Source: Verrucomicrobiaceae bacterium
GTDB taxonomy: Bacteria; Verrucomicrobiota; Verrucomicrobiia; Verrucomicrobiales; Verrucomicrobiaceae
Assembly: GCA_016795485.1 (NCBI GenBank)
Contig: JAEUHM010000041.1
Coordinates: 62,001-126,000 of the forward strand
DNA: 64,000 bases
Direction: 5' to 3'
Part shown: one piece after another, positions 53,263 through 62,408 of the stretch
Numbering within the stretch: the first letter of the stretch is position 1
Layout of the letters: every line of letters starts with the position of its first letter
Notes under the pieces: generated by a model
The model's input: only the letters and a program-made list of their open reading frames with translations
Databases searched by the model: none
Told to the model about the DNA's origin: nothing
Translations under genes and position numbers: made by a program

Positions 53263-54737
53263 GATAGGAATCGATTACGCAGATGCTCCAGGTGCCAAAG
53301 GTGAGTGGTGGGTTCACCTGTTGCGGCCTTCATCAGATCAAGGGGAGCCAACGTGGAGCCCGGACGATGAATCTTCTGTCGTAGCCACGTCAGAAGTGGT
53401 TCGTAGCTGGCCAAGCCAGCAGAGTGGGCAATGGCTGCATCCTGCATCGCGTGATGAAACAATTGGGCAGCGTTTAAGTTGCCAAGCGTATAAGTGGGGA
53501 AGTAACCGAGCGCGCCCATAGACCAATGGATGTCTTGCAGGCAGCCACGTTTGTAGTCGGGTGGCGTGGTGCCAAAAAGCGCGTGAAACTCGTCGTTCCA
53601 AGCATCCGGCAGCTCATCGCAACGCAGTTCTCCATTCAGCAAACGACGCTCCAAAGTGAATCTCAGCAGAATATGCAGGTCATAGGTCGCCTCGTCTGCT
53701 TCAACACGGATAAACGAAAACTCCGCCCGATTTACAGCGCGTAAAAAATCATCCAGATTCAGCTTTGCCAGATGGGGAAACAACTCTGCAGCCCGTGGCA
53801 GCCAGCGATCCCAAAACGCACGCGAACGGCCCACGTGATTCTCCCACAGGCGGCTTTGGGATTCGTGTATGCCAAGTGAAACCGCTGTGCCAGACGGAAG
53901 ACCATAGTCGTCTGCATGTAGTCCCTGCTCATACATGCCATGCCCAGCTTCATGCAACACGCCAAACAGTGACGAAGTAAAGTCTCTGACATCGTAACGC
54001 GTTGTTAACCGCACGTCACGAGGTCCAAGTCGTGTGCAGAATGGATGAGCCGTGGTGTCGATTCGCCCTGCGTTAAAATCAAATCCCACAGACTCTGCTA
54101 CCTCCCGATTAAGTATTTGTTGACGCTCAACTGGGCAATCGCCTTCCAGCAATGATGCTGGCACGGCTTGGGAGAGTTGCACGGCCTGTTTAGCAATGTC
54201 TCTGAGCGCTGGTTTGAGTGTGTCGAAAAGATTCGCTAGCAACGCAGCCTTTGCGCCAGGCTCGTACTCGTCAATCAACGCATCATAGGGTTCAGTGGTG
54301 TAGCCCCAACGTTCTGCTTTTTCATGCAAAAGGCCCAGGATGCGCTCCAGGTGCGGTTTGAATGCTAGATAGTCGTTGTTCTGACGTGCGGCGACCCACG
54401 CGCCCTTTGCCTTGGAGCAAGTTGATGCAAAAGTCTCGACAAGTTTCTTCGGCAAGCGAGTTGCCCGGTTCGTCTGGCGTCTCCAGACCCGGACATTAGC
54501 TCTCTCAACTTCCCCCAAGCCATCGGCGGCGGCCTCACAGCGATCCAGGAGTGCCAAGAAGCGCTTCGAGGTAAAGAGCGAGTGCGCCTTGCCGCTGAGC
54601 CATGCCTGCTGACGCGAGCGAAAAGATATCGCATCTCCAGGCATCCCCGTCTCTTGGTCCCAGTCTACTGCAGCACCGAGAGACTCGATGATGGAGATTT
54701 CCGAGGCAATCTTACAGAGTTGTGAATAGGCGGACAT
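53259..54737 (-). CDS. M32-family (Taq-type) metallocarboxypeptidase
   Basis: The start was set at ATG 54737 (492 aa, normal for the family); a longer frame to 55046 would run antisense through the DUF1501 gene. The zinc site HEAGH is at 262-266 (GVLHEAGHGMYEQG), and the family signature HESQSRLWEN follows about 30 aa later. The N-terminal AAVDWDQETGMP is the usual DQ motif. It is a cytosolic carboxypeptidase. It lies 28 nt from the divergent DUF1501 gene and overlaps the lyase-like gene by 4 nt. Confidence 0.93.
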   Translation of the reverse strand: MSAYSQLCKIASEISIIESLGAAVDWDQETGMPGDAISFRSRQQAWLSGKAHSLFTSKRFLALLDRCEAAADGLGEVERANVRVWRRQTNRATRLPKKLVETFASTCSKAKGAWVAARQNNDYLAFKPHLERILGLLHEKAERWGYTTEPYDALIDEYEPGAKAALLANLFDTLKPALRDIAKQAVQLSQAVPASLLEGDCPVERQQILNREVAESVGFDFNAGRIDTTAHPFCTRLGPRDVRLTTRYDVRDFTSSLFGVLHEAGHGMYEQGLHADDYGLPSGTAVSLGIHESQSRLWENHVGRSRAFWDRWLPRAAELFPHLAKLNLDDFLRAVNRAEFSFIRVEADEATYDLHILLRFTLERRLLNGELRCDELPDAWNDEFHALFGTTPPDYKRGCLQDIHWSMGALGYFPTYTLGNLNAAQLFHHAMQDAAIAHSAGLASYEPLLTWLRQKIHRPGSTLAPLDLMKAATGEPTTHLWHLEHLRNRFLS

Positions 54738-54765
54738 AAAACAAGTGGAGCATCGTTTTCCATGC

Positions 54766-56160
54766 ATGTCACTCAGCAGCATAAACCGACGTGAGCATTT
54801 GTATGGCCTAGGGGCCAGCATCGGAAGCCTAGCGTTTACATCTTTGCTCGCAGCCGAGAAGAAAGGGCCATTGGAGCCAAAAACGGGACACTTTCCTGCG
54901 GCCAAGGCCCGCTCCTGCATCTTCCTGATGATGGAAGGTGGCCCGTCCCACATCGACACGTTTGATCCAAAGCCGATGCTTGAGAAAATGCATCTCAAGG
55001 AGTTCGTGCGAGAGGGTAAGCAGAAATCTGCAATGGAAAGCGGCAAGCGCTACTACGTGAAGAGTCCCTTCCAGTTCATCAAAGCCGGGAGGTCTGGTGC
55101 TGACATGGCAGAGAACTGGACTCATCTGGCCAAAGTGGCTGATGAGATTTGCTTTTTCCGCGGCTGCACCGTGGACAGCGTGAATCACCCGACCGCGATG
55201 TACCAGATGAACTGTGGAAACCGCTTTGGTGGTGATCCGGGCATGGGGGCCTGGGTCACTTATGGGCTCGGCTCGGTAAACCAGGACCTTCCTGGCTTCA
55301 TCGTGCTCCCCGAAGTGAGCTATCCACAAGGAGGTGCGGCCAACTGGAGCAATGGTTACCTGCCCGCGCATTATCAGGGCACACCTTTACGGCCCAAAGG
55401 TAGTCCCATTTTGGATTTGGCTCCGCCACCTGGAATCACACGGGAACACCAACGCAGAAACTTGGACTTGCTGGCCAAGCTCAACGCCGATCACGCAGCC
55501 GCGCATCCAGACCACGCTGAACTCGGCGCACGGATGGAGAGTTATGAACTTGCCTTTCGGATGCAGGCCCAGGTGCCCGAGGTTCTTGACATTTCGAGAG
55601 AAGATGAGCGCACCAAGGTAGCATATGGCATCGGGCAGGACGAAACGGATGCATTTGGGCGCAAGTGCCTGCTAGCAAGAAAGCTAGTGGAGAAAGGAGT
55701 CCGCTTTGTCCAACTTTACAACGGCTCATGGGACAGTCATGACTACATTGAACGCGCTCACGGCAATCTGGTGCGCGGCGTAGACCAGCCGATTGCTGCA
55801 CTGATCGCTGATTTGAAACAACGCGGACTTCTGGAGAGTACGCTGATTGTTTGGTGCGGTGAGTTCGGAAGAACTCCTGACAACGGAGTGCGTGGAGGGA
55901 CTGCCTACGGCAGAGATCACAACCCAAATGCGATGACGATCTGGTTGGCTGGCGGCGGTTGCAATGCCGGGCACACCGTTGGTGCTACCGACGATCTTGG
56001 AATGGCAGCCGTTGAGGGCAAGGCCCATGTGAGAGACTTGCATGTGACCTTACTCAAGCTTCTTGGGCTGGATGACAACAAACTGACCTACTATCACGGT
56101 GGACGATTCAAGCAGTTGAGTCAGTTTGGGGGATCTGTGATCAAAGACTTGATTGCTTGA
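54766..56160 (+). CDS. DUF1501 family exported protein
   Basis: The 464-aa protein starts at ATG 54766; a GTG at 54745 is too close to the divergent gene. The N-terminus carries a twin-Arg-like segment (INRREHLYGLGASIGSLAF) as in most DUF1501 proteins. Family landmarks are seen: MMEGGPSHIDTFDPKP, RGCTVDSVNHPTA, NGSWDSHDYIERAH, WCGEFGRTP, then GRDHNPNAM. They resemble the alkaline-phosphatase/sulfatase fold metal sites. These proteins usually sit beside DUF1549/1553 cytochrome-like proteins, but no such partner is present here. Substrate unknown. Confidence 0.93.
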   Translation: MSLSSINRREHLYGLGASIGSLAFTSLLAAEKKGPLEPKTGHFPAAKARSCIFLMMEGGPSHIDTFDPKPMLEKMHLKEFVREGKQKSAMESGKRYYVKSPFQFIKAGRSGADMAENWTHLAKVADEICFFRGCTVDSVNHPTAMYQMNCGNRFGGDPGMGAWVTYGLGSVNQDLPGFIVLPEVSYPQGGAANWSNGYLPAHYQGTPLRPKGSPILDLAPPPGITREHQRRNLDLLAKLNADHAAAHPDHAELGARMESYELAFRMQAQVPEVLDISREDERTKVAYGIGQDETDAFGRKCLLARKLVEKGVRFVQLYNGSWDSHDYIERAHGNLVRGVDQPIAALIADLKQRGLLESTLIVWCGEFGRTPDNGVRGGTAYGRDHNPNAMTIWLAGGGCNAGHTVGATDDLGMAAVEGKAHVRDLHVTLLKLLGLDDNKLTYYHGGRFKQLSQFGGSVIKDLIA

Positions 56161-56202
56161 AAAAGATTGAGGGGATTCCGCAGCGGCGGTGTAAAACCAA
56201 GC

Positions 56203-56228
56203 AGAACAGGCCGTGGCCGGCTTGTTCT
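56203..56228 (+). terminator. Possible hairpin after the DUF1501 gene
   Basis: AGAACA/TGTTCT (6 bp) encloses a GGCC-GT-GGCC inner stem. It lies 42 nt after the DUF1501 stop and before the small lipoprotein gene. No clear T-run, so the assignment is weak. Confidence 0.35.
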
Positions 56229-56250
56229 ATCCAACCACAAACAACTAACA

Positions 56251-56469
56251 ATGAAACCCCTCAAACTTGTACTAACCTCGTTACTAACTACACTTCCTCT
56301 GATCTCCTGCACCAACCCTTCGTCCAGTGTGGCGGTGGTAAAGCGGAGCACTCATCCCATGTCCGCCTCTACCGGTGGCATCAAAGGGAAGCATCTGGAG
56401 CGCCGCTACTTCCACCCACCTGGTTCCAAGACCGGCTTGGCATGGGAGGACATCTACGAGAAGAAGTAA
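56251..56469 (+). CDS. Small predicted lipoprotein
   Basis: ATG 56251 gives 72 aa. The signal ends in a lipobox LISC, so C20 would be lipidated. The mature part is short, basic and has no recognised domain (RSTHPMSASTGGIKGKHLER). It lies 24 nt upstream of the anti-sigma candidate with a perfect palindrome in the gap, and may be part of, or regulated with, the ECF module. Confidence 0.65.
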   Translation: MKPLKLVLTSLLTTLPLISCTNPSSSVAVVKRSTHPMSASTGGIKGKHLERRYFHPPGSKTGLAWEDIYEKK

Positions 56470-56475
56470 GAAGCG

Positions 56476-56487
56476 AGGCGTACGCCT
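56476..56487. promoter_or_regulatory. Perfect 12-bp palindrome before the ECF operon
   Basis: AGGCGTACGCCT is self-complementary. It lies between the lipoprotein stop and the first gene of the CnrYXH-like trio, 6 nt before its ATG, so it could be an operator or a small mRNA hairpin that affects initiation. Confidence 0.35.
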
Positions 56488-56493
56488 TAGACC

Positions 56494-56808
56494 ATGAATC
56501 CAGACCATAACGACCCATTGGATCGGCTGCTCCAGGAATGGACAGTCCATAGTGAGCCGCCGCAATCGTTCAGACGAGAGGTGTGGCAACGCATCGCTTC
56601 TGACGGTGGAAAGTCTTCGTGGGCGGAGCGTCTGGCTTGGTGGCTGCTGCGGCCCAAGCGTGAGGCATTCGTTCTTGCACTTGTGGTGACTGCAGCAGTC
56701 ATCTGGGGTCTCACTCACCCGGAGGTCGAGCCACTCAGCCCTCACGATGCGTATGTCATGTCCATCAGTCCGTTTGATCCGCATCACTTGGACGGCAGTT
56801 ATCCATGA
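56494..56808 (+). CDS. Candidate membrane anti-sigma factor (CnrY-like position)
   Basis: The 104-aa protein has a cytosolic N-terminal half (LDRLLQEWTVHSEPPQSFRR), one membrane helix at about 58-74 (FVLALVVTAAVIWGL) and a short periplasmic tail. Length and topology match the anti-sigma factors of CnrYXH/NccYXH systems. Its 3' end overlaps the sensor gene by 4 nt (ATGA). Sequence similarity to CnrY is not obvious; the call rests on order, size and topology. Confidence 0.6.
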   Translation: MNPDHNDPLDRLLQEWTVHSEPPQSFRREVWQRIASDGGKSSWAERLAWWLLRPKREAFVLALVVTAAVIWGLTHPEVEPLSPHDAYVMSISPFDPHHLDGSYP

Positions 56809-57281
56809 CCCCCGTCAATAGACTCATTGGTTTCATTCTGATCACGGCTCTCTCGGGAACCGCTGCTTTGTTTGTTACAAAGCGTAAGCTGCTAACCGTT
56901 GAAGATCCGCGTGAAGCTGGACTCCAGTGGCTAAAGAATGAATATCGCCTTGATGACGCCACCTTTGCAAAGGTTCGCGGACTTCACGAGAGCTACTTCA
57001 GTAAGTGCGAGAACATGTGTAAACAGATCAATGCAGTCGATCGTCCATTGCTCTCGCGCATGAGGCCGGCAAGTGCACCGCCCACGGCAGAAGACAGCGC
57101 TTGGGAGAAAGAGCAAGCCGTGTGCACCGAGTGCGAACGAAACGCAGAGGAACATCTGCGGCACGTTGCCGCATTGATGCCCGCAGAGCAGGCACAGCGG
57201 TTTCTTGACGACATTCTCCCCGCAGTCCGCCAACAACGTAAGGAACACGACCGAGGTCTGGCCCCAGTAACCGGAAATTGA
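56805..57281 (+). CDS. Candidate periplasmic sensor with Cys/His metal-site pattern (CnrX/Spy-like)
   Basis: The 158-aa protein has an N-terminal membrane anchor (LIGFILITALSGTAALFV) and an alpha-helical periplasmic domain resembling heavy-metal-resistance or CpxP/Spy-like proteins (LMPAEQAQRFLDDILP). Candidate ligands are H61, C68, C72 (CENMC), C107, C110 (CTEC), H117, H120 and M125. CnrX uses His, Glu and Met; here Cys pairs are added, suggesting a metal or redox signal. It is translationally coupled to the genes on both sides (ATGA overlaps). Confidence 0.7.
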   Translation: MTPVNRLIGFILITALSGTAALFVTKRKLLTVEDPREAGLQWLKNEYRLDDATFAKVRGLHESYFSKCENMCKQINAVDRPLLSRMRPASAPPTAEDSAWEKEQAVCTECERNAEEHLRHVAALMPAEQAQRFLDDILPAVRQQRKEHDRGLAPVTGN

Positions 57282-57856
57282 TGCCAAGTTCTCGCGACGA
57301 CCTGGACTCTGAACTGATGCGTGCTCTGGCGGATGGAGATGACCTCGCCCTGAACTCACTGATGGAGGCGTGGACGGGTCCGCTTATTGCTTTTTTCACC
57401 CGGTTGACCGGCGACAGGGCAATTGCGTCTGACCTAGCACAAGAGACGTTTATGAGGATCTACCGGCACCGATTTAGATTTCGGCAGAACGAACGATTCT
57501 CCACTTGGTTGTTCGCTATAGGTGCCAACATTGCGCGTAATCACGCCCGATGGCGTAATCGGCATCCCGAAACGCTTTTGGCACACGAGGAAATACGTGA
57601 GCTTCCCCCTGCTACTGGTGAAGCCAGCCCCGATGAGCACGTGGTATTACGGGAGCGCCAAGCAGCCGTGCAGAGGGCGGTCTCCACACTGCCACACGAT
57701 TTGCGCGAAGTCGTCGTCTTAGCCACTTGGCATGGTCTCTCGCACGCCGAGATCGGAAAGGCTTTACAGATCAGCACAAAAGCCGTCGAGACCCGGCTAT
57801 ATCGAGCCAGAAAGATACTGCGGGACCTTCTTGCAAAGACGCTTGAAGCACCCTGA
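57278..57856 (+). CDS. ECF-type RNA polymerase sigma factor
   Basis: The 192-aa protein has sigma region 2 at about 20-100 (DLAQETFMRIYRHR, STWLFAIGANIARNHAR) and region 4 at about 130-190 (LPHDLREVVVLATWHGLSH, ALQISTKAVETRLYRAR). No region 1.1 or 3 is seen. It is the third gene of the trio, in the CnrH position, and would be released when the sensor is activated. Target promoters are unknown. Confidence 0.93.
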   Translation: MMPSSRDDLDSELMRALADGDDLALNSLMEAWTGPLIAFFTRLTGDRAIASDLAQETFMRIYRHRFRFRQNERFSTWLFAIGANIARNHARWRNRHPETLLAHEEIRELPPATGEASPDEHVVLRERQAAVQRAVSTLPHDLREVVVLATWHGLSHAEIGKALQISTKAVETRLYRARKILRDLLAKTLEAP

Positions 57857-57867
57857 TATGACAATCA

Positions 57868-58202
57868 GTCAGCGTGATCGCGTAGAACGTTTCCTTCAGT
57901 TCAGAGAGACGATGGCGCTCGGTCAACACACCACTCTCAAGTTCATCTTTTACGACCACTGGAGGGACCAAAGTAACGCCTTTGGTTTCACGCGCCGTAA
58001 GACGAAGCATGGGCATGTCGTCCACTTGTGCAGACACGATCAGTCGTATTCCTGCTTGATCCATCAGCACGTCAAAGCCAGCCCGGATGTTGCTTTCTAG
58101 ACTTGGCAAGACGAACTGAGTTGTGCGCAAGTCTCCTGGGTATCGAAGAAGTTTCATTCCGCACGACTTGCGAGATACAATGCTCACTGGCTGTTCGGCC
58201 AC
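57868..58202 (-). pseudogene. Remnant of a LysR-type regulator effector domain (NhaR-like)
   Basis: The minus-strand reading in this stretch contains LLRYPGDLRTTQFVLPS, IRAGFDVLMDQAGIR, QVDDMPMLRL, GVTLVPPVVVKDEL and ETFYAIT, in the order expected for the C-terminal effector domain of NhaR-like LysR proteins. After AIT the similarity stops near the sigma gene's 3' end. No HTH domain or start is visible upstream. It is truncated at both ends. Confidence 0.6.
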
Positions 58203-58214
58203 GAAGTGAGACTG

Positions 58215-58773
58215 CTATTATCAGCCTCTAACGTATGCGCTTGCACTTGGGCCGACAGTTCGCGTAAAGTCCGTGAGGGAATGAAAGGCTCAGAATAGCC
58301 GCAAGTGCCTTGCGGGCCTAGTTAAGCCACCCTCATGGGCAATGGCGCGGAAGTAGCGGAGGTGACTGTGGTGCACACGCGACATGCATTGATGCATTTA
58401 CCAAAGCGAACGATCATTGGCAAAACTCGAATTGGAACGAAGTTGGGAAGAGCCGCAAAACTGGAAGGGTGATGGCCAACTCTTCCATGCATCCCCTTTC
58501 TCAATCATCTCTTCACAACCTAGATGCCCATATCGGGTGGTTTCGGAAAATCAGGGACTGCCAACCCGCTTGGTGGACCCGTGACCCGGCTTGGGCGCTT
58601 TCAACCTGAGGGCGGTGACGCATCTCATAGTGCCCAATTGCCGTAAAACGGGTTCAAAAGCGGGCTGGGCAAACTTTTTTTGAGGGGGCTACGGATTTGT
58701 GGGGTATTAGCGCGATTGGACTCACTCTGTCGCCCAGCAGACCGGCCCACAAAGACACACCCTGCCAGCTCTC
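58215..58773. other. Non-coding region upstream of the SulP-carbonic anhydrase gene
   Basis: No gene could be supported in these 559 nt. A small hairpin (CCGCAAG/CTTGCGG, 58299-58315) is present. Part of it may be decayed sequence from the LysR regulator; the rest should hold the promoter of the transporter gene. Confidence 0.5.
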
Positions 58774-61050
58774 ATGCCCCACAACTCTTCCCCACTCTCA
58801 GTCACATTACCAAAAGACATCAACGCGAGTATTGCGGTCTTTCTAGTAGCCTTGCCATTGTGTCTAGGCATTGCGCTAGCGTCCAATGCTCCATTGTTCT
58901 CGGGTCTGATCTCTGGCATCGTGGGTGGTATCGTCGTTGGCATCCTCAGCGGTTCCCACAAGAGCGTGAGTGGACCTGCGGCCGGACTTACCGCCATTGT
59001 CGCCGCACAGATTGCTAGTCTCGGTAACTTCGAGGCCTTTCTCGCAGCAGTCGTCATCGCGGGCGTCATTCAGGTTCTTATGGGGGCGTTTCGGCTGGGA
59101 TTCATCGCTGCCTTTTTCCCTTCCAGTGTCATCAAAGGATTGCTGGCGGCGATTGGACTCATTTTGATCCTGAAGCAGATCCCTCACGTCTTCGGCCACG
59201 ATTCGGATGCAGAAGGCGAGATGAGTTTTGATCAACCAGACAAGGAGAACACTTTCTCCGAGTTGCTCGCGACGATGTCCGACATCCTGCCGGGTGCTGC
59301 CCTGATTGGCCTGGCTTCAATTGCCCTTTTGTTAGCTTGGGACAAGGTCAAGGTGCTGAAGAAGCTTCCGGTTCCATCCGCACTTGTCGTTGTGGTGCTG
59401 GGGGTGGTCATCAACATGCTGCTGAGAAAAATGGGCCATGCTTGGGAGGTAAAAGCGTCCCACCTGGTCCAAGTGCCAGTGGCGCAGGATCTTAAGGGCT
59501 TCTTCGGATTTCTTCAGTTTCCTGGGATTGAACACTTCAGTAACCCGATCGTATTCAAGGCGGCGGTCACGGTAGCCCTTGTTGCAACGCTTGAGACCCT
59601 TCTCAACCTGGAGGCGGTGGATAAGATTGACCCCGATCAGCGTCAGTCTCCTCCCAACCGCGAACTGTTCGCCCAAGGCGTTGGCAACATTGCTGCAGGC
59701 ATGATTGGTGGTCTACCAATGACGAGTGTTATCGTGCGGTCATCTGTTAATATCAACTCAGGTGGGAGAACAAAGTTGAGCGCCATTCTCCATGGCTTTT
59801 TGTTGGTGATCTGTGTGGTGACGGTACCGCATTGGCTCAATGAGATACCATTGTCGGCCCTGGCTGCGATTTTGATCGTTACCGGCTTCAAGCTAGCCAG
59901 TCCCAAGCTCTTCAAACAGATGCGGGCAGAAGGGCGTCAACAGTTCTTGCCATTTGTCATCACCATTTTGTCGATCGTGTTCACCGACCTGCTGACCGGA
60001 GTCCTCGTTGGCCTTGGAGTTAGCATACTGTTCATTTTGCATAGCAACTTGCGGCGGCCACTTCGACGCGTGATGGAGAAGCATGCCGCTGGCGATGTGT
60101 TGCGCATTGAACTGGCAAATCAGGTCAGTTTCCTCAATCGGGCGGCCTTGGAGAGGACATTGCACTCCGTACCGAGAGGCGGGCGTGTTCTCATTGACGC
60201 ACGGAACACGGATTACATCGACCCGGACATCAGAGACGTGATCGCAGACTTTCGGGACACAACCTCAAAGGCCCATGGAGTGGAAGTTGGCTTCGTTGGA
60301 CTGAAAGAGCACAACATCAGTGAGGACCAAATCCAGTTTGTCGATTTCACCAGCCGAGAGGTGCAAAGCGGGCTCACTCCGCAGGCGGTTCTCGATGTTT
60401 TAAGGGCTGGCAATCAGCGTTTTCTTGCCGGGCAGCGTATCCAGCGGGACTTTGGCCGTCAGGTAAGCGCCACAGCCACGGGCCAGTTCCCAATGGCGGC
60501 TGTGCTCGGATGTATCGACTCCCGGGCTCCTGCAGAAGTAGTCTTTGATCTCGGTCTTGGCGATATTTTCAGCGCTCGTGTCGCGGGAAATATCGCGACT
60601 ACGGAACTTCTCGGTAGCATCGAGTATGCGTGTGCGGTGGTTGGAGCCAAATTGGTGGTGGTCCTCGGGCACACCAGCTGTGGCGCGGTGAATGCGGCTG
60701 TCGACCTGCTTGCTGCCGCCAAAAAGGCTAGCGAGGCCACTCCATGCGGCAACCTTGATGGGCTCGTGACGGAGATCCAGCAAGCCATCAATCCCGCCAC
60801 ACTTAAAAAGCCGGACGCGTGGGCACCTGGCGAGAAAGCGGCGTACTCCAACGAGATTTCGAGGCTCAACGTTCTCCAGACTATCCGGAACATAAGGCAA
60901 CGTAGTGCCACCCTCGATAAGTTAGTCCGCGAGGACAAAATCGCGATTGTTGGTGCCTTGTATGATGTGAACACAGGAGAGGTTAGCTTCTTCCAGACGG
61001 CTGATTCGTCCATCAGCCCGCTTTCAGCGACCATGGTAGCTGTATCGTAA
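58774..61050 (+). CDS. SulP-family anion transporter fused to a beta-carbonic anhydrase
   Basis: The 758-aa protein has a SulP transporter domain (about 10-430; [27 protein letters not shown]) with many helices, a STAS-like segment (about 435-525; [23 protein letters not shown]) and a C-terminal beta-carbonic anhydrase. Zinc and catalytic residues are present: C580, D582, R584 (CIDSR), H633 and C636 (GHTSCGA). It likely imports bicarbonate and interconverts it with CO2 at the membrane. Such fusions are known. A dead LysR regulator lies upstream. Confidence 0.95.
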   Translation: MPHNSSPLSVTLPKDINASIAVFLVALPLCLGIALASNAPLFSGLISGIVGGIVVGILSGSHKSVSGPAAGLTAIVAAQIASLGNFEAFLAAVVIAGVIQVLMGAFRLGFIAAFFPSSVIKGLLAAIGLILILKQIPHVFGHDSDAEGEMSFDQPDKENTFSELLATMSDILPGAALIGLASIALLLAWDKVKVLKKLPVPSALVVVVLGVVINMLLRKMGHAWEVKASHLVQVPVAQDLKGFFGFLQFPGIEHFSNPIVFKAAVTVALVATLETLLNLEAVDKIDPDQRQSPPNRELFAQGVGNIAAGMIGGLPMTSVIVRSSVNINSGGRTKLSAILHGFLLVICVVTVPHWLNEIPLSALAAILIVTGFKLASPKLFKQMRAEGRQQFLPFVITILSIVFTDLLTGVLVGLGVSILFILHSNLRRPLRRVMEKHAAGDVLRIELANQVSFLNRAALERTLHSVPRGGRVLIDARNTDYIDPDIRDVIADFRDTTSKAHGVEVGFVGLKEHNISEDQIQFVDFTSREVQSGLTPQAVLDVLRAGNQRFLAGQRIQRDFGRQVSATATGQFPMAAVLGCIDSRAPAEVVFDLGLGDIFSARVAGNIATTELLGSIEYACAVVGAKLVVVLGHTSCGAVNAAVDLLAAAKKASEATPCGNLDGLVTEIQQAINPATLKKPDAWAPGEKAAYSNEISRLNVLQTIRNIRQRSATLDKLVREDKIAIVGALYDVNTGEVSFFQTADSSISPLSATMVAVS

Positions 61051-61103
61051 AAAGGCGACATCAGAAGCCCAAGAGTCTGTTGGCGGATCGCCGGAGGTTC
61101 GCT

Positions 61104-62408
61104 ATGGGTTTTGTCATGACCGAATCTTCCGGCCCTCTTTCTCAGAAACTCTTCTCGACCGCCAAGCAGTACATCCCTGGTGGCGTCAACTCGCCTGTAC
61201 GCGCATTCCGTAGCGTAGGTGGGGAACCGTTCTTTGCCCGGCGAGCCAAGGGTGCGCGAGTCTGGGACGTTGATGGCAAAGACTACATCGACTATGTCGG
61301 CACCTGGGGACCAGCGATCTTGGGGCATGCACCTATTTCGGTTATTGAGGCAGTCCACACTGCGGCCAAGGATGGCGTGAGTTTCGGTATTCCGAACCCC
61401 TATGAAGTGGAGATGGCCCGCTTGGTTTGTGAATGGGTACCCAGCGTGCAAAAGGTGAGAATGTGCAACAGTGGCACGGAAGCCACCATGAGTTGCGTGC
61501 GGCTTGCACGTGGATTCACCGGTCGCGACCGCATCATCAAATTTGACGGATGCTACCATGGCCACGTGGACGCATTGTTGGTCGCCGCTGGCAGCGGAGC
61601 ACTTACTAATGGCAAGCCGGATAGCGCGGGAATCCCAGCGAGCTATGCCGGGTTGACGACGGTGCTTCCTTACAACGATGTAGAAGCTCTTGAACGCACC
61701 TTTGCAGAAGTGGGGCATGAAGTGGCAGCCATCATTGTGGAAAGCTATCCCGCGAATGCTGGTCTGATCCTTCCCCAGCCCGGATATCTCCAAAAACTGC
61801 GTGAGATAACGCAGAAGCATGGTGCCCTGCTTATCTTTGACGAAGTCATGACCGGATTCCGGCTCGCCAAAGGCGGGGTCCAAGAGCTGGAGAATATCAC
61901 GCCTGATCTCACCGCCATGGGCAAGGTGATCGGTGGCGGTTTGCCAGTAGGAGCATTTGGCGGGCGGGCGGACATCATGGATTTGTTGGCTCCAGATGGC
62001 CCTGTCTATCAAGCTGGGACGTTGAGCGGCAATCCTTTGGCCATGGCTGCGGGTCTGGCGCAGTTGCGCGAAATGGAGAAGCAAAATGGCTATGCGCGTC
62101 TCGATGAGCTCGGAAAAATCATGGACTCAGCAGTGGCAGAAGTGCTGAAGAAGACCGGCAAAGAGTATCAATACTACCGGAAAGGAAGCATGTTCTGCTT
62201 GTTCTTTACTAGCAAGCAAGTGCACAACCTTGGTGATGCAAAAACGAGCGACATCCCGGCATTCCGGAAGTTCTTCCACTCGTGCTTGAAGCAAGGGGTC
62301 TATTTTGCGCCGAGCCAGTTTGAGACTGGCTTCATCAGTCTGGCGCACAGCGCCGATGACTTGGCCCGCACAGCCGAAGTGGTGCAGCAGGCACTTTCTG
62401 AGGCTTGA
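61104..62408 (+). CDS. hemL: Glutamate-1-semialdehyde 2,1-aminomutase
   Basis: ATG 61104 follows a GGAGG by 6 nt, giving 434 aa; ATG 61116 is an alternative. The PLP lysine is K274 ([16 protein letters not shown]). Landmarks include [22 protein letters not shown] and KFDGCYHGH. It converts glutamate-1-semialdehyde to 5-aminolevulinate in the C5 tetrapyrrole pathway. Its stop codon abuts that of purK with no gap. Confidence 0.97.
   Translation: MGFVMTESSGPLSQKLFSTAKQYIPGGVNSPVRAFRSVGGEPFFARRAKGARVWDVDGKDYIDYVGTWGPAILGHAPISVIEAVHTAAKDGVSFGIPNPYEVEMARLVCEWVPSVQKVRMCNSGTEATMSCVRLARGFTGRDRIIKFDGCYHGHVDALLVAAGSGALTNGKPDSAGIPASYAGLTTVLPYNDVEALERTFAEVGHEVAAIIVESYPANAGLILPQPGYLQKLREITQKHGALLIFDEVMTGFRLAKGGVQELENITPDLTAMGKVIGGGLPVGAFGGRADIMDLLAPDGPVYQAGTLSGNPLAMAAGLAQLREMEKQNGYARLDELGKIMDSAVAEVLKKTGKEYQYYRKGSMFCLFFTSKQVHNLGDAKTSDIPAFRKFFHSCLKQGVYFAPSQFETGFISLAHSADDLARTAEVVQQALSEA

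Noticed and set aside
54738-55046. N-terminal extension of the M32 peptidase
   Set aside because: Overlaps the divergent DUF1501 gene and makes the protein 103 aa longer than the family norm.
58322-58504. Minus-strand 60-codon frame
   Set aside because: No ribosome site or domain; lies in a non-coding stretch.
60459-62084. Minus-strand 541-codon open frame
   Set aside because: Antisense to the well-supported SulP-anhydrase and hemL genes; composition looks like a shadow.
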